Source of the DNA: Firmicutes bacterium UBA1768
GTDB lineage: Bacteria > Bacillota > Clostridia > Peptostreptococcales > Anaerovoracaceae
Direction of reading: 5' to 3'
Length of the DNA: 18,657 nt
Assembly (NCBI GenBank): GCA_002315335.1
Contig: DCGW01000047.1
Location: 1-18,657 of the forward strand
A program made the translations under genes and the position numbers. Numbering within the stretch: the first letter of the stretch is position 1; the number at the start of each line of letters is the position of its first letter. The notes beneath the pieces were generated by a model that ran no database searches, was not told the DNA's origin, and saw nothing but the letters and a program-made list of their open reading frames with translations. Positions 7,379 to 14,538 of the stretch are shown piece by piece.

Positions 7379-8124
7379 TGAAACCGGTTTTTGAATACAC
7401 AAATGCGATGAGAGACAAGATCACCCACTACTGCCCGGGTTGTTCACATGGTGTCGCTCACAGATTAATTATGGAAGTCCTCGTTGAAAGAGGCGAATTA
7501 GGAAAAGCAATCTGCGTATCTCCTGTAGGCTGCTCAATCACAGCTCATCAGTACATGAACGTAGATATGATAGAATCTCCACACGGAAGAGCTCCTGCTG
7601 TTGCTGCGGGAATCAAGAGAGTACATCCAAAGGGTGCAGTCTTCACTTATCAGGGAGACGGCGACCTCGCGTCCATCGGCGGAAACGAAATTCTTCACTC
7701 TGCTGAAAGAGGAGAAAACATCTGTACTTTCTTCATTAACAACGCAATTTATGGTATGACTGGCGGCCAGATGGCTCCGACTACTCTTATCGGCATGAAG
7801 GCTACAACCTGTCCTGCCGGCAGAGATCTCGACAATTACGGAATGCCTATGAGAATGTGCGAAATCGTTCAGACTATGGACCTCGCTGTCTATGTCGAAA
7901 GAGTAGCACTGAACACACCTGCGCATATTCGCCAGGCAAAAAAGGCTATCAATCGTGCTTTTGAAGTTCAGAAGCAGGGCCTTGGATATGCTTTCGTTGA
8001 ACTGCTCTCAGCTTGTCCTACAAACTGGGGTATGCAGCCTGCAAAGGCAATGGAATGGGTTGACAAGTCAATGATTCCATATTATCCACTTGGTCAGTTC
8101 CGTTGTCCTGAGGAGGTAAAATAA
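7378..8124 (+). CDS. 2-oxoacid:ferredoxin oxidoreductase, beta subunit (thiamine diphosphate-binding)
   Basis: Catalytic beta subunit of 248 residues that holds thiamine diphosphate. YCPGCSHG near the N-terminus is the family motif with the cofactor-contacting Cys. GDGDLASIGGNEILHSAERG leads to FFINNAIYGMTGGQMAPTT, the GDG...NN thiamine/magnesium motif. No cluster-binding insert is present, consistent with a separate ferredoxin subunit. Start and alpha stop overlap by one base (TAATG), implying translational coupling. It ends with AGGAGG, the ribosome binding site of the next gene, embedded in the coding sequence. Confidence 0.9.
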   Translation: MKPVFEYTNAMRDKITHYCPGCSHGVAHRLIMEVLVERGELGKAICVSPVGCSITAHQYMNVDMIESPHGRAPAVAAGIKRVHPKGAVFTYQGDGDLASIGGNEILHSAERGENICTFFINNAIYGMTGGQMAPTTLIGMKATTCPAGRDLDNYGMPMRMCEIVQTMDLAVYVERVALNTPAHIRQAKKAINRAFEVQKQGLGYAFVELLSACPTNWGMQPAKAMEWVDKSMIPYYPLGQFRCPEEVK

Positions 8125-8661
8125 ATGAGCAGCACTAAAAAAATATACATAGCGGGATTTGGCGGCCAGGGCGTTCTGCTCATAGGTCAGATGCTTGCTT
8201 ATGCCGCTTTGTTTGATGATAAAGAAGTAACCTGGATGCCGGCGTACGGTCCGGAAATGCGTGGCGGTACAGCTAACTGTACAGTATGTATTTCTGACAA
8301 GCCTATTGCTTCACCGGTAATCACAGAATGTGACATATTAATTGCTATGAACGGCGCGTCTCTTGCAAAATTTGAGCATATGGTTGTTCCTGGCGGAGAA
8401 CTTTTTGTAAACACAGGTCTTTGCCCTAACCCGCCAAAGAGAAAGGACATCAATGTTCACTATGTTGACTGCACAAACATCGCAGAAGAAAAGCTGAACA
8501 GCAACAAGGTTGCCAACATGGTAATGCTCGGTGCAGTAAACAAGATTGCAAACATAGCTTCTCTTGATACAATGTTCAAGGTATTTGAATATACTCTCAA
8601 GGGACCTAAGGCTAAGCTCATTCCGCTCAACATGAGAGCTATGGAAGCCTGGTCAGAATAG
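8125..8661 (+). CDS. 2-oxoacid:ferredoxin oxidoreductase, gamma subunit
   Basis: Gamma subunit of 178 residues, the complex's 2-oxoacid:acceptor oxidoreductase domain, which contributes to CoA handling. The hallmark GFGGQGVLLIGQMLAYAA opens the protein and MPAYGPEMRGGTANCTV follows near residue 40, both diagnostic of the family. Start directly abuts the beta stop (TAA at 8122-8124, ATG at 8125), with AGGAGG at 8111-8116. It is the last gene before a terminator at 8672, so the four subunits form one transcript. Confidence 0.9.
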   Translation: MSSTKKIYIAGFGGQGVLLIGQMLAYAALFDDKEVTWMPAYGPEMRGGTANCTVCISDKPIASPVITECDILIAMNGASLAKFEHMVVPGGELFVNTGLCPNPPKRKDINVHYVDCTNIAEEKLNSNKVANMVMLGAVNKIANIASLDTMFKVFEYTLKGPKAKLIPLNMRAMEAWSE

Positions 8662-8671
8662 TGTAATCATG

Positions 8672-8697
8672 AGGACCCGTTTTTCGGGTCCTTAGTT
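8672..8697 (+). terminator. Intrinsic terminator of the oxidoreductase operon
   Basis: AGGACCCG (8672-8679), loop TTTTT, CGGGTCCT (8685-8692), then TAGTTT. The stem is GC-rich but the T tract is weak, so some read-through into the NTPase gene is likely. Confidence 0.75.
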
Positions 8698-8715
8698 TAT
8701 ATGCAGAAATTTTTT

Positions 8716-8752
8716 GGAGGATAATATGGTGGTCACGGCGTGATTATCATAT
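8716..8752 (+). promoter_or_regulatory. Ribosome binding site, five-codon minicistron and inverted repeat before the NTPase
   Basis: GGAGG (8716-8720) sits 5 nt before an ATG at 8726. That ATG opens a frame of five codons (Met-Val-Val-Thr-Ala) ending in TGA at 8741-8743, in the same frame as the NTPase, which begins at 8753. The segment 8724-8752 is an inverted repeat centred on 8738: ATATG (8724-8728) with CATAT (8748-8752), and TCACG (8733-8737) with CGTGA (8739-8743). The best ribosome binding site therefore serves the minicistron, with the NTPase probably reached by reinitiation. Alternatively the TGA may be a mutation in an originally longer gene. Confidence 0.6.
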
Positions 8753-9544
8753 ATGGAAAATATGGGCAAAAGAGTACATGTAATTACCGGCCATTTTGGT
8801 TCGGGGAAGACGGAATTTTCAGTAAACTATGTTATGGATTTAAAAAAGGAACTGGAAAAGGTTGCTATTCTCGATATGGATATAGCAAATCCTTATTTCA
8901 GGAGCAGGGAAAGACAGGAAAAACTGGAAAAACTTGGAATTGCCATTCATTTTAATACTTATGGCTATGATATTTCTGAGGACCTGCCGGCTATTACCGC
9001 TACTGTCAGGGCGCCGCTTGAAAACTACGACTATGAGACTGTAGTTGATGTTGGGGGCAATGACAGCGGAGCGAGAATTTTATTGCAGTTCAAGAAGTAT
9101 TTTGTCAAGGATGACAGCGAGATGCTGGCGGTTATCAATGCGAACAGGCCTGATACGGACACTGTTGAAAAATGCATAAATGAGGTCGAAAGCATTGAGG
9201 AAGAGACCGGAATTAAGATGGACGCGCTGATTAACAACACTCACATGCTGAGGGAAACTACGCCCGAGGATATTATCAAGGGCTTTGAGCTTGGGGAAAA
9301 GGTGAAGGCAATCAAGGGTGTTCCAGTGAAGTTTTCGACCTGTGAGACTAAGTATGTTGAGGCTCTGTGCGAGGCCGCGAAGAAGAAAGGCTATGAGCCT
9401 GTGGTTCTTGAGGGTGCGGGTCACGACCCGGAGGCTGCAAAGAACGGCGGAGTGGAGTTTGCTGACCTCGGCAAGGACGGGAAGATGTATATTTATCCGA
9501 TAACCTTGCAGATGAGGCCGAGTTGGCTGGATGTGCAGTTTTAG
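8753..9544 (+). CDS. P-loop NTPase (CobQ/MinD/ParA-like) of unknown role
   Basis: A 263-residue soluble ATPase or GTPase. Walker A is GHFGSGKT (residues 13-20), followed by VAILDMDIANPYFRSRE as the switch-like strand, then VVDVGGND, a DxGG motif with an added Asp, and INNTHMLRETT, which resembles the base-recognition strand. The form is that of the simple-domain CobQ/CobB/MinD/ParA group. I recognise the type as a neighbour of VorB-type operons in Clostridia but know no proven function; a role in assembling or supporting the oxidoreductase is a guess. The start is unsettled: 8753 and 8762 (ATG GGC) both lie close to the expected beginning, and neither has a good ribosome binding site; the 8715-8720 site serves a minicistron just upstream in the same frame. 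Confidence 0.75.
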   Translation: MENMGKRVHVITGHFGSGKTEFSVNYVMDLKKELEKVAILDMDIANPYFRSRERQEKLEKLGIAIHFNTYGYDISEDLPAITATVRAPLENYDYETVVDVGGNDSGARILLQFKKYFVKDDSEMLAVINANRPDTDTVEKCINEVESIEEETGIKMDALINNTHMLRETTPEDIIKGFELGEKVKAIKGVPVKFSTCETKYVEALCEAAKKKGYEPVVLEGAGHDPEAAKNGGVEFADLGKDGKMYIYPITLQMRPSWLDVQF

Positions 9545-9568
9545 GGGAATGTTCTGGAAATTATTTGC

Positions 9569-9597
9569 TTGAAAAACCACAATACTGATGTCATAAT
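9569..9597 (+). promoter_or_regulatory. Promoter of the DUF3990 cassette
   Basis: TTGAAA (9569-9574), a 17-nt spacer and CATAAT (9592-9597) place the transcription start near 9604, about 20 nt before the first gene. The cassette can therefore be transcribed independently of its neighbours. No clear operator is visible. Confidence 0.65.
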
Positions 9598-9624
9598 GTA
9601 GTAAATGATTTTGGGGTGTGCAGT

Positions 9625-10110
9625 ATGTTATTATTCCATGGGAGCAATGTAGAAGTAAGCGAACCTAAGATAGTTGTATCTAACAGGAGCCTTGATTTCG
9701 GTGCTGGTTTTTATACTTCGGCAGATGAACGTCAGGCAGAAAAGTGGTCAAAGCTTCAAACACTTAGACGTAAAAATGGAAGACCGGTGGTTTCTGTTTA
9801 TACTTTCGATGAGAATAAGATTTCGGATTTGAGAGTGTTGCGTTTTAAAAGTGCTGACTCAAAGTGGTTGAAATATGTAAGTGACAATCGCAAAGGAATA
9901 TATTTGGGTGAAAAATACGATGTTGTAGTAGGACCAATTGCAAATGATAGTACGATGACAGTAATCAATTCATATGTTTCTGGAAGAATTGACGAGGAGA
10001 CAGCATTAATCTTGTTGAAACCCCAAAAGCTGTCAACGCAATATGTTTTTTTGACCGATACAGGTCTTTCGCGACTTGATTTTTTGGAGGTGAAACTCAT
10101 TGAAGAATAG
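9625..10110 (+). CDS. DUF3990 protein, ADP-ribosyltransferase-like
   Basis: A 161-residue soluble protein that I recognise as DUF3990, a family with ADP-ribosyltransferase-like motifs. LFHGSN near the N-terminus supplies the first-strand His (H5). DFGAGFYTS (24-32) is the second motif with Y30. QYVFLTD (from Q139) sits where the third catalytic residue, usually Glu, would be, so the triad would read H-Y-Q. If active it would transfer ADP-ribose from NAD to a protein or nucleic acid; target unknown. The start at ATG 9625 follows GGGGTG with 6 nt; a GTG at 9616 would overlap that site. It overlaps the next gene by 11 bp. The setting suggests the toxin or effector of a small toxin-antitoxin or defence module. 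Confidence 0.72.
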   Translation: MLLFHGSNVEVSEPKIVVSNRSLDFGAGFYTSADERQAEKWSKLQTLRRKNGRPVVSVYTFDENKISDLRVLRFKSADSKWLKYVSDNRKGIYLGEKYDVVVGPIANDSTMTVINSYVSGRIDEETALILLKPQKLSTQYVFLTDTGLSRLDFLEVKLIEE

Positions 10111-10357
10111 GACAGATCCTTCAATACTTGAAATATTTGATACTGAGCTTGCCCAGTTAATTGCAAAAAAAAGGGCCGTTTCTTATATGGAAGCTCTTAG
10201 GATGTTTATTGATTCAGAGACACATTCAATGTTAGAGAATGATGATTTAAAAATGTGGTATTTTAGTCCTTTGGCTATTATGGATATTTGGGAGTGTGAA
10301 ATTTCTACTGGGAATCCATGTAATTCGCTTTATTTGAGAGGTGATGAGGTTGAGTAA
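10100..10357 (+). CDS. Small partner protein of the DUF3990 cassette
   Basis: An 85-residue soluble protein, mildly acidic and probably mostly helical. I do not recognise a named domain with certainty. The pattern FDTELAQLIAKKRAVSYMEALRMFIDS, followed by LKMWYFSPLAIMDIWECE, is of a type I associate with DUF3990 loci in Lachnospiraceae-like genomes. It starts at TTG (10100), decided by TTGGAGGTGA at 10084-10093, and overlaps the end of the DUF3990 gene by 11 bp, so the two are translationally coupled. A role as antitoxin or specificity partner is inference from coupling and size. Confidence 0.65.
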   Translation: MKNRTDPSILEIFDTELAQLIAKKRAVSYMEALRMFIDSETHSMLENDDLKMWYFSPLAIMDIWECEISTGNPCNSLYLRGDEVE

Positions 10358-10559
10358 GGAATTCAGTTTTTTTGCATATCTGCTTGAAAGTTATGCAATA
10401 TATAAAAATACTACTGCATCAGTAATAATGAAGACGCTTGATGAAAAGGGTATTACTGATTTTGTTTACAATATGTATGAAATCTACCATACTGAGGCGA
10501 TAGAAAATGCATTTGCCGATATAGACAGCCTTATTGAAACGGGGAAAACCGCTTGGTGA
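10350..10559 (+). CDS. DUF3791-type small protein
   Basis: A 69-residue helical protein. Beginning with (L/M)SKEFSFFAYLLESYAIYKN and continuing with KGITDFVYNMYEIYHTEAIENAFADID, it has the pattern I associate with DUF3791, a family often next to DUF3990. I chose the TTG at 10350 over the GTG at 10341 and ATG at 10344, because AGAGGTGA (10337-10344) lies at proper distance only from the TTG. The start overlaps the previous gene's end by 8 bp, repeating the TTG-overlap arrangement one gene upstream. It probably acts with the other two proteins and could be the antitoxin; which small protein neutralises the effector cannot be read from sequence. Confidence 0.7.
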   Translation: MSKEFSFFAYLLESYAIYKNTTASVIMKTLDEKGITDFVYNMYEIYHTEAIENAFADIDSLIETGKTAW

Positions 10560-10564
10560 AAAAG

Positions 10565-10609
10565 CACCGCAGACGACTATTGAATTGACGTACTGCGGTG
10601 TTTTCTTTT
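10565..10609. terminator. Intrinsic terminator closing the DUF3990 cassette
   Basis: CACCGCAG (10565-10572) pairs with CTGCGGTG (10593-10600), followed by TTTTCTTTT. The flavoprotein gene on the opposite strand ends at 10613, so the hairpin lies between convergent genes; its A run on the left is short, making it weaker for the minus strand. Confidence 0.75.
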
Positions 10610-10612
10610 GCA

Positions 10613-12064
10613 TTATGAAGTTGTGATAAGCTTTGAGGCCGTTCCGAGGAAGGCTTCGCAGATTACTGTTCCGGGTTCTGCGCTGCCGGGGACGGTTATT
10701 TTTTTTGTTTCTTCCGCAGCTTTTTTCAGGAGGGAGCGGGGGATAGGTTTGTCTGTGCGAACGCTGATGAGAGAGCCTCCTTCGGTCTTTATTGTTGAGG
10801 TAAAGATGCGAAGCGGGTCTGTGATTTCGGCTTTTGCAAAGGCTGCACCCTTTTCGCAGCGTCCTCCTGAGAAATCTTTAAGGGAAATTCTGCATGAGTT
10901 TGGACAACCAGTACAGATTACATAGGCGTTATTGTTCTGGTTTACGCCTTGTGTATTATTTTCCCTTTCACGCTCTTTTCGTCTTTGCGCAATATACTCT
11001 CGGCGCTGGGCACGAGTGTCTTCAATGCTTTCGTAGGCGAGCGGTGAGTGGTATGAGCGGCCTAAGACAAAGCCAGCTGCAGCAATCGCCGCTTCTTCTC
11101 CTGAGGCAGAAACGTCGTCAACAAGGTCGTGAACATAGAGGGCGTTTCCGCAGAGAAAGAGCCCAGGAACAGGGGGTAGGGGTTGCGTTAGTGCGGCGGA
11201 TTGGGTACGGGCTTGGGATTGGCGTGTCTGGCCTGCCGACTGCTGTTTGTCGCAGAATCCTGTTGGGGATAGTGACGGGGCATAAGCCTTTATCATGGTG
11301 TTTTCGGGAACGAGTCCTGCTGCAAAAATTACTGTATCGCAGTCAATTTGTTCTTCGCTGCCGTCAGCTTTTTTTATTTTCACCGCTTCAACTCGCTTTT
11401 TACCCATGATTTCAACTACCTGACAGCCAGTAAGGAGCGGGATTTGAAAATCATAGACACACTCTCTCAGGTTTCTTTCGAGTCCGCCGGGGACGTTTTC
11501 CTTTTCTATTATCGCAAGCACCTCTGAGCCTTCAAGTGTGAAGCGTCTTGCCATAATCAGGCCTATATCGCCTGAGCCGACTATTATGACACGACTGCCG
11601 ACTCTGAGGTTTTTAAGGTTCATCAGTGCCTGAGCCGTACCAGCTGTGTAAATGCCTGAGGGTCTGGTGCCCGCGATTTCAAGGCTTCCGCGACTTTTCT
11701 CTCTGCAGCCTGAGGCAAGAATAACCGCTGAAGCGAGTCGTTCTTTAGTGCCATCTGGCTCTTGTGAAACCACCTTAATTCCGCCTTCGACGGGAGTGAT
11801 TTCTGTTACTGTTGAGGAAAATTTTATATGAACGGAGGCTTTGCTTAGAAGGTCAGAGTACAGTCTGCCGTATTCCGGCCCGGTGTAGTTTTTTCCAAAT
11901 TTTGTCAGGCCGAAGCCGGGATGAATACACTGCCTTAGCACGCCTCCGCAGCTTTCTTCCTTTTCTAAAAGCAGAACGTCTCTGAAAGCCATTTCTTCAA
12001 GCTTTAGTGCTGCGGCCATTCCTGCCGGTCCGCCTCCTATAATGATAATTTCGCGTTTTTCCAT
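10613..12064 (-). CDS. FAD/NAD(P)-dependent oxidoreductase fused to a DUF1667 domain
   Basis: A 483-residue flavoprotein. The FAD-binding fold starts with IIIIGGGPAGMAAAL (GxGxxG at 10-15) and a second dinucleotide fold VIIVGSGDIG has its motif at 163-168, as in HcnB-like pyridine-nucleotide oxidoreductases. From residue 381 it continues as a DUF1667 domain with C384, C387, C391 and C403 (CxxCxxxC...C), probably binding an iron-sulfur cluster; DUF1667 is normally a separate protein of about 120 residues encoded next door. The linker (about 345-380) is charged and rich in Arg, Glu and Asn. A Gln/Ser/Thr-rich insertion at about 270-300 interrupts the FAD domain. It overlaps the upstream flavoprotein by TAATG at 12064 and probably forms an anaerobic glycerol-3-phosphate dehydrogenase-like complex with it. 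The substrate is inferred. Confidence 0.8.
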   Translation of the reverse strand: MEKREIIIIGGGPAGMAAALKLEEMAFRDVLLLEKEESCGGVLRQCIHPGFGLTKFGKNYTGPEYGRLYSDLLSKASVHIKFSSTVTEITPVEGGIKVVSQEPDGTKERLASAVILASGCREKSRGSLEIAGTRPSGIYTAGTAQALMNLKNLRVGSRVIIVGSGDIGLIMARRFTLEGSEVLAIIEKENVPGGLERNLRECVYDFQIPLLTGCQVVEIMGKKRVEAVKIKKADGSEEQIDCDTVIFAAGLVPENTMIKAYAPSLSPTGFCDKQQSAGQTRQSQARTQSAALTQPLPPVPGLFLCGNALYVHDLVDDVSASGEEAAIAAAGFVLGRSYHSPLAYESIEDTRAQRREYIAQRRKERERENNTQGVNQNNNAYVICTGCPNSCRISLKDFSGGRCEKGAAFAKAEITDPLRIFTSTIKTEGGSLISVRTDKPIPRSLLKKAAEETKKITVPGSAEPGTVICEAFLGTASKLITTS

Positions 12065-13770
12065 TATTTTAACCTCGTATGCCTGTCAAACATTTCGCTT
12101 CCGGGACCGTCGTAGGTCAGCAAGCTCGGGTGAAAGTTTCGTTCTTTTTCCAACAATTCCGCGGTGTCCACCGTGCAGAAGCCGCCCTGACAAAGCCCCA
12201 TAAAGGCGCCGGTTCTGTTTTTTATTCCCTTGATTGTGGGGAGTGCGCCTGTTTCGCAGATTTCGTCGAAGGCCTCTAAAATGGCTGCTGCAGTGACGCC
12301 TTCGCAGCGGCAAATCAGTCTGTGGTCTGTGCCTGATACAGTGCTTGGCTGTGTGGTGGTAGGGTCTGAAATTCCGTGCGCAGAGAGCCTTTTGGTGCAA
12401 CCATATTTGTCTTCGCCGTTCGGGTCGTGAGGTAATTCTATGCTGAGTTGCGCTTCGCTGTTCGGTTCGTTGGGCAGCACTGTGTTGAACTCGGCTTCGC
12501 CGTTCGGGTTGTATGGTAATCCTTTGCTGCTGTGTGCGGCTTCGGAAATAAGCTTATTTATGTATGAAGTATCTGGGATGCCTTTGGAATGCTCCAAAAG
12601 AACCCTGCCATCGGTCGCAGAAAAATTTATATTGCTGGAAAAAAATACCATTTTTGCAACTTTTCTTCCAATTGGCATAGAGGCTGTCATTCCCGGGGAC
12701 TCGATACCTATAAGGTTAATAAAGCCCGGAAGGCTTTCTTCTATTATAAAGTCGCCGCCATTAGCATTGCATTTAGGTCTTATTCCCGAAAAGCTCCTGA
12801 TTGCCGGAATGGTTTTCAGGTCAGGGCAGAGAAAGGAGCCATCTTCCCTGAGCATTTTCATTACGTCTGCTGTAGTCGCGTAGTCGTCGGTCTGGTCTAT
12901 GAATTCTGCCGAAGGGCCAAACATAACCTTTCCGTCAGTGGTTGGGGTCAGATGAATACCGAGAACGTTTTTCCCTTCATTTGGTATAGGATAAACTGGC
13001 ATTTTTATCAGGCCTGCAGCCTTTTTTTCCAGAATATGGTATTCTCCTCGGCAAGGCTTTGTTTCATAGTTCCCTGCACCCGCAAGGTGAGATAATTTTC
13101 CGGCGTTAAGACCGGCAGCGTTTATCACAACCCTGGAGACGATAGAAAGAGTTTGTTTTTCATAGGTGTGGTTATTGGAAATAAAGGTTTTTTCCGCGGT
13201 AAGCTTCCAATTCTGGGAATTTTCATCATTGTTTTCAATTTTTTCCACCTTTGAAGAAAAATAGGGGACTACTCCCATTTTTGTCGCTGCCTTTGCCAAA
13301 GCAGTACAGTATTTGAAGGGGTTAAAAATGGCTGTGTTCGGTGAGTAAAGGCCGAAATTCCCTTCGATATTTGGCGAAATTGAGGTCAACTCGGCTTTTT
13401 CTATTATTCGTAGCTCTTCAACGCCGTTAGCCTTGCCCTGAAGCAAAAGCTTTTCCAGAGCTTTTCTGTCTTCGTCAGAAAAACCTACAACCACCTTTCC
13501 CGTTTTATGGTACTCGATACCGAGCGCTGAAGCGAGGTTTTCAAAGTCGAGGCTTCCTTCAAGACAAAGCTGAGCCTTTAGTGAGCCAGTAGGATTGTTG
13601 AAGCCAGCATGAACTACTGCCGAGTTTCGACCGCTGGTGCCGAAGGCTGTATCAGCTTCCTTTTCTATTATACAAATTGTGAGATTAGGTACGGCAGACT
13701 TTAGCTGAACCGCACAGGCAAGTCCGACAGCACCGCCACCGATAATCGCAATGTCAAATTTTTCTTTCAT
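12064..13770 (-). CDS. GlpA-like FAD-dependent oxidoreductase with C-terminal BFD-type [2Fe-2S] domain
   Basis: A 568-residue flavoprotein of the DAO/GlpA/L2HGDH fold. IAIIGGGAVGLACAVQL (motif at 11-16) binds FAD; SGRNSAVVHAGF, INAAGLNAG and SFSGIRPKC are conserved in glycerol-3-phosphate and 2-hydroxyacid dehydrogenases. The C-terminal BFD-like domain has C487, C489, C527 and C532 (CxC...CxGGxC type) for a [2Fe-2S] cluster, as in GlpA. Family members are usually about 480-500 residues; the excess is a low-complexity linker with three 14-residue repeats (418-459) between the two domains. The start at 13770 follows GAGGAAG. It is the first gene of a two-gene minus-strand operon. No glpK or glpF is nearby, so glycerol-3-phosphate is a likely but unproven substrate. 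Confidence 0.78.
   Translation of the reverse strand: MKEKFDIAIIGGGAVGLACAVQLKSAVPNLTICIIEKEADTAFGTSGRNSAVVHAGFNNPTGSLKAQLCLEGSLDFENLASALGIEYHKTGKVVVGFSDEDRKALEKLLLQGKANGVEELRIIEKAELTSISPNIEGNFGLYSPNTAIFNPFKYCTALAKAATKMGVVPYFSSKVEKIENNDENSQNWKLTAEKTFISNNHTYEKQTLSIVSRVVINAAGLNAGKLSHLAGAGNYETKPCRGEYHILEKKAAGLIKMPVYPIPNEGKNVLGIHLTPTTDGKVMFGPSAEFIDQTDDYATTADVMKMLREDGSFLCPDLKTIPAIRSFSGIRPKCNANGGDFIIEESLPGFINLIGIESPGMTASMPIGRKVAKMVFFSSNINFSATDGRVLLEHSKGIPDTSYINKLISEAAHSSKGLPYNPNGEAEFNTVLPNEPNSEAQLSIELPHDPNGEDKYGCTKRLSAHGISDPTTTQPSTVSGTDHRLICRCEGVTAAAILEAFDEICETGALPTIKGIKNRTGAFMGLCQGGFCTVDTAELLEKERNFHPSLLTYDGPGSEMFDRHTRLK
12394..12519 (-). repeat. Three in-frame 42-bp tandem repeats coding a 14-residue motif
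   Basis: Three consecutive units (12478-12519, 12436-12477, 12394-12435) each encode LP-x-x-PN-[GS]-E-[AD] plus a variable five residues: LPYNPNGEAEFNTV, LPNEPNSEAQLSIE and LPHDPNGEDKYGCT. The CTTCGC(C/T)GTTCGG core recurs with a 42-bp period at 12411, 12453 and 12495. It forms the linker before the iron-sulfur domain of the GlpA-like protein and keeps the reading frame. Confidence 0.85.
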
Positions 13771-13802
13771 AAGCTTCCTCGTATTGTGGATGAATTAAGT
13801 TA

Positions 13803-13847
13803 AGAGGACTGCGCTAAGCAGCCGCGTGCTTAGCTAAACGGCCCTCT
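13803..13847 (-). promoter_or_regulatory. Leader hairpin upstream of the flavoprotein operon
   Basis: GCTAAGCA (13813-13820) and TGCTTAGC (13827-13834) pair perfectly around GCCGCG, and the outer arms AGAGG (13803-13807) and CCTCT (13843-13847) extend the stem past an internal loop. It lies about 33 nt upstream of the GlpA-like start codon on the minus strand. Without a long T run it looks more like a leader structure or operator than a terminator. I could not locate a clear promoter for this operon. Confidence 0.45.
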
Positions 13848-13868
13848 GGCTTTATTCGTTTTTACATT

Positions 13869-13925
13869 AAAAAGGACGGCAATTTCTCCTATAGTTAAAT
13901 CACTGAGATGGAGCTTACTGCCGTC
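13869..13925 (-). terminator. Intrinsic terminator of the ECF S-component gene
   Basis: On the minus strand GACGGCA (13925-13919) pairs with TGCCGTC (13881-13875), then C and TTTTT (13873-13869). An inner CTCC/GGAG pair shortens the loop. It begins 10 bp after the stop codon and separates this gene from the flavoprotein operon. Confidence 0.7.
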
Positions 13926-13934
13926 TGTATTATA

Positions 13935-14456
13935 TCATATTCTTTGTTTTTTTAGCAATCTGCCTGCGATGGAGCCGACAATAATTCCGAAAACGAACTG
14001 TATGCAGTTGATTGGAATTTCAACCAACGGAATAATCCACGAGCCGTAAATTGCGACCTCGGCAAAGTAGTATATGCCAACCATTGCAGCAAGCGCAAGG
14101 AGGGTTAATGCTATCGCCGAAATGAGGTGGGTTTTGTGACCATCATCCTTATATTTTGCAAAATTTTCCAGCGCTACCCCAAAGAGAAGACCCATGAGAA
14201 TTTTTGCAATGAGGGTTACAGGTGCGAAAATTGCATAGCCGCCGATGAGGTCGGCGAGCCCCTGACCGATAGCTCCTGCGATGGAGCCGTTCTTCTTTCC
14301 GAGAATGAAAATTCCTATGATAAGCACGGCGTCGCCTGGATGAAAGTAGCCCTGTGTCGATGGTATAGGTATACGTATCAAAAATGTCAAAACCACCGAA
14401 ATAGCGATGATAAGTGCCATATATGTTAATTTTTTTGTGTTTGTTTTTGTACTCAT
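13935..14456 (-). CDS. ECF transporter S component (substrate-binding membrane subunit)
   Basis: A 173-residue integral membrane protein with about six hydrophobic segments. MALIIAISVVLTFLIRIPIPSTQGYFHPGDAVLIIG and GSIAGAIGQGLADLIGG match the ECF S-component family of the DUF1393/PF07155 kind, which binds a vitamin or precursor and uses the shared EcfAAT module encoded elsewhere. The divergent neighbour is a MocR regulator related to PdxR, so vitamin B6 or a related pyridine is a reasonable guess for the substrate; thiamine precursors are another possibility. No ribosome binding site precedes the ATG at 14456, unlike most genes here. TATTAT on the minus strand ends about 7 nt before it, so the transcript may be nearly leaderless. 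Confidence 0.8.
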   Translation of the reverse strand: MSTKTNTKKLTYMALIIAISVVLTFLIRIPIPSTQGYFHPGDAVLIIGIFILGKKNGSIAGAIGQGLADLIGGYAIFAPVTLIAKILMGLLFGVALENFAKYKDDGHKTHLISAIALTLLALAAMVGIYYFAEVAIYGSWIIPLVEIPINCIQFVFGIIVGSIAGRLLKKQRI

Positions 14457-14458
14457 GC

Positions 14459-14487
14459 TTGAAATAATAACAAAAATGTGTTATCTA
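14459..14487 (+). promoter_or_regulatory. Candidate MocR promoter with overlapping inverted repeat
   Basis: TTGAAA (14459-14464), a 17-nt spacer and TATCTA (14482-14487) could drive the MocR gene. Inside the spacer, ATAACA (14467-14472) and TGTTAT (14479-14484) form an inverted repeat that also lies across the divergent S-component start region. It is a good candidate for an operator that controls both directions. Confidence 0.4.
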
Positions 14488-14538
14488 TTAAATATTCAGA
14501 TTTATAGTTTTTTTTATATACAGTTTAGAGGTGAAAAT

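Noticed and set aside
8741..8743. The TGA before the NTPase read as selenocysteine
   Set aside because: No SECIS-like element of the usual bacterial form was recognised just downstream, and the residues encoded upstream are not part of a known domain. A minicistron or mutation explains it better.
12064..13770. Assigning the symbol glpA outright
   Set aside because: Motifs fit GlpA-like enzymes, but related 2-hydroxyacid oxidoreductases share them and no glycerol genes are adjacent.
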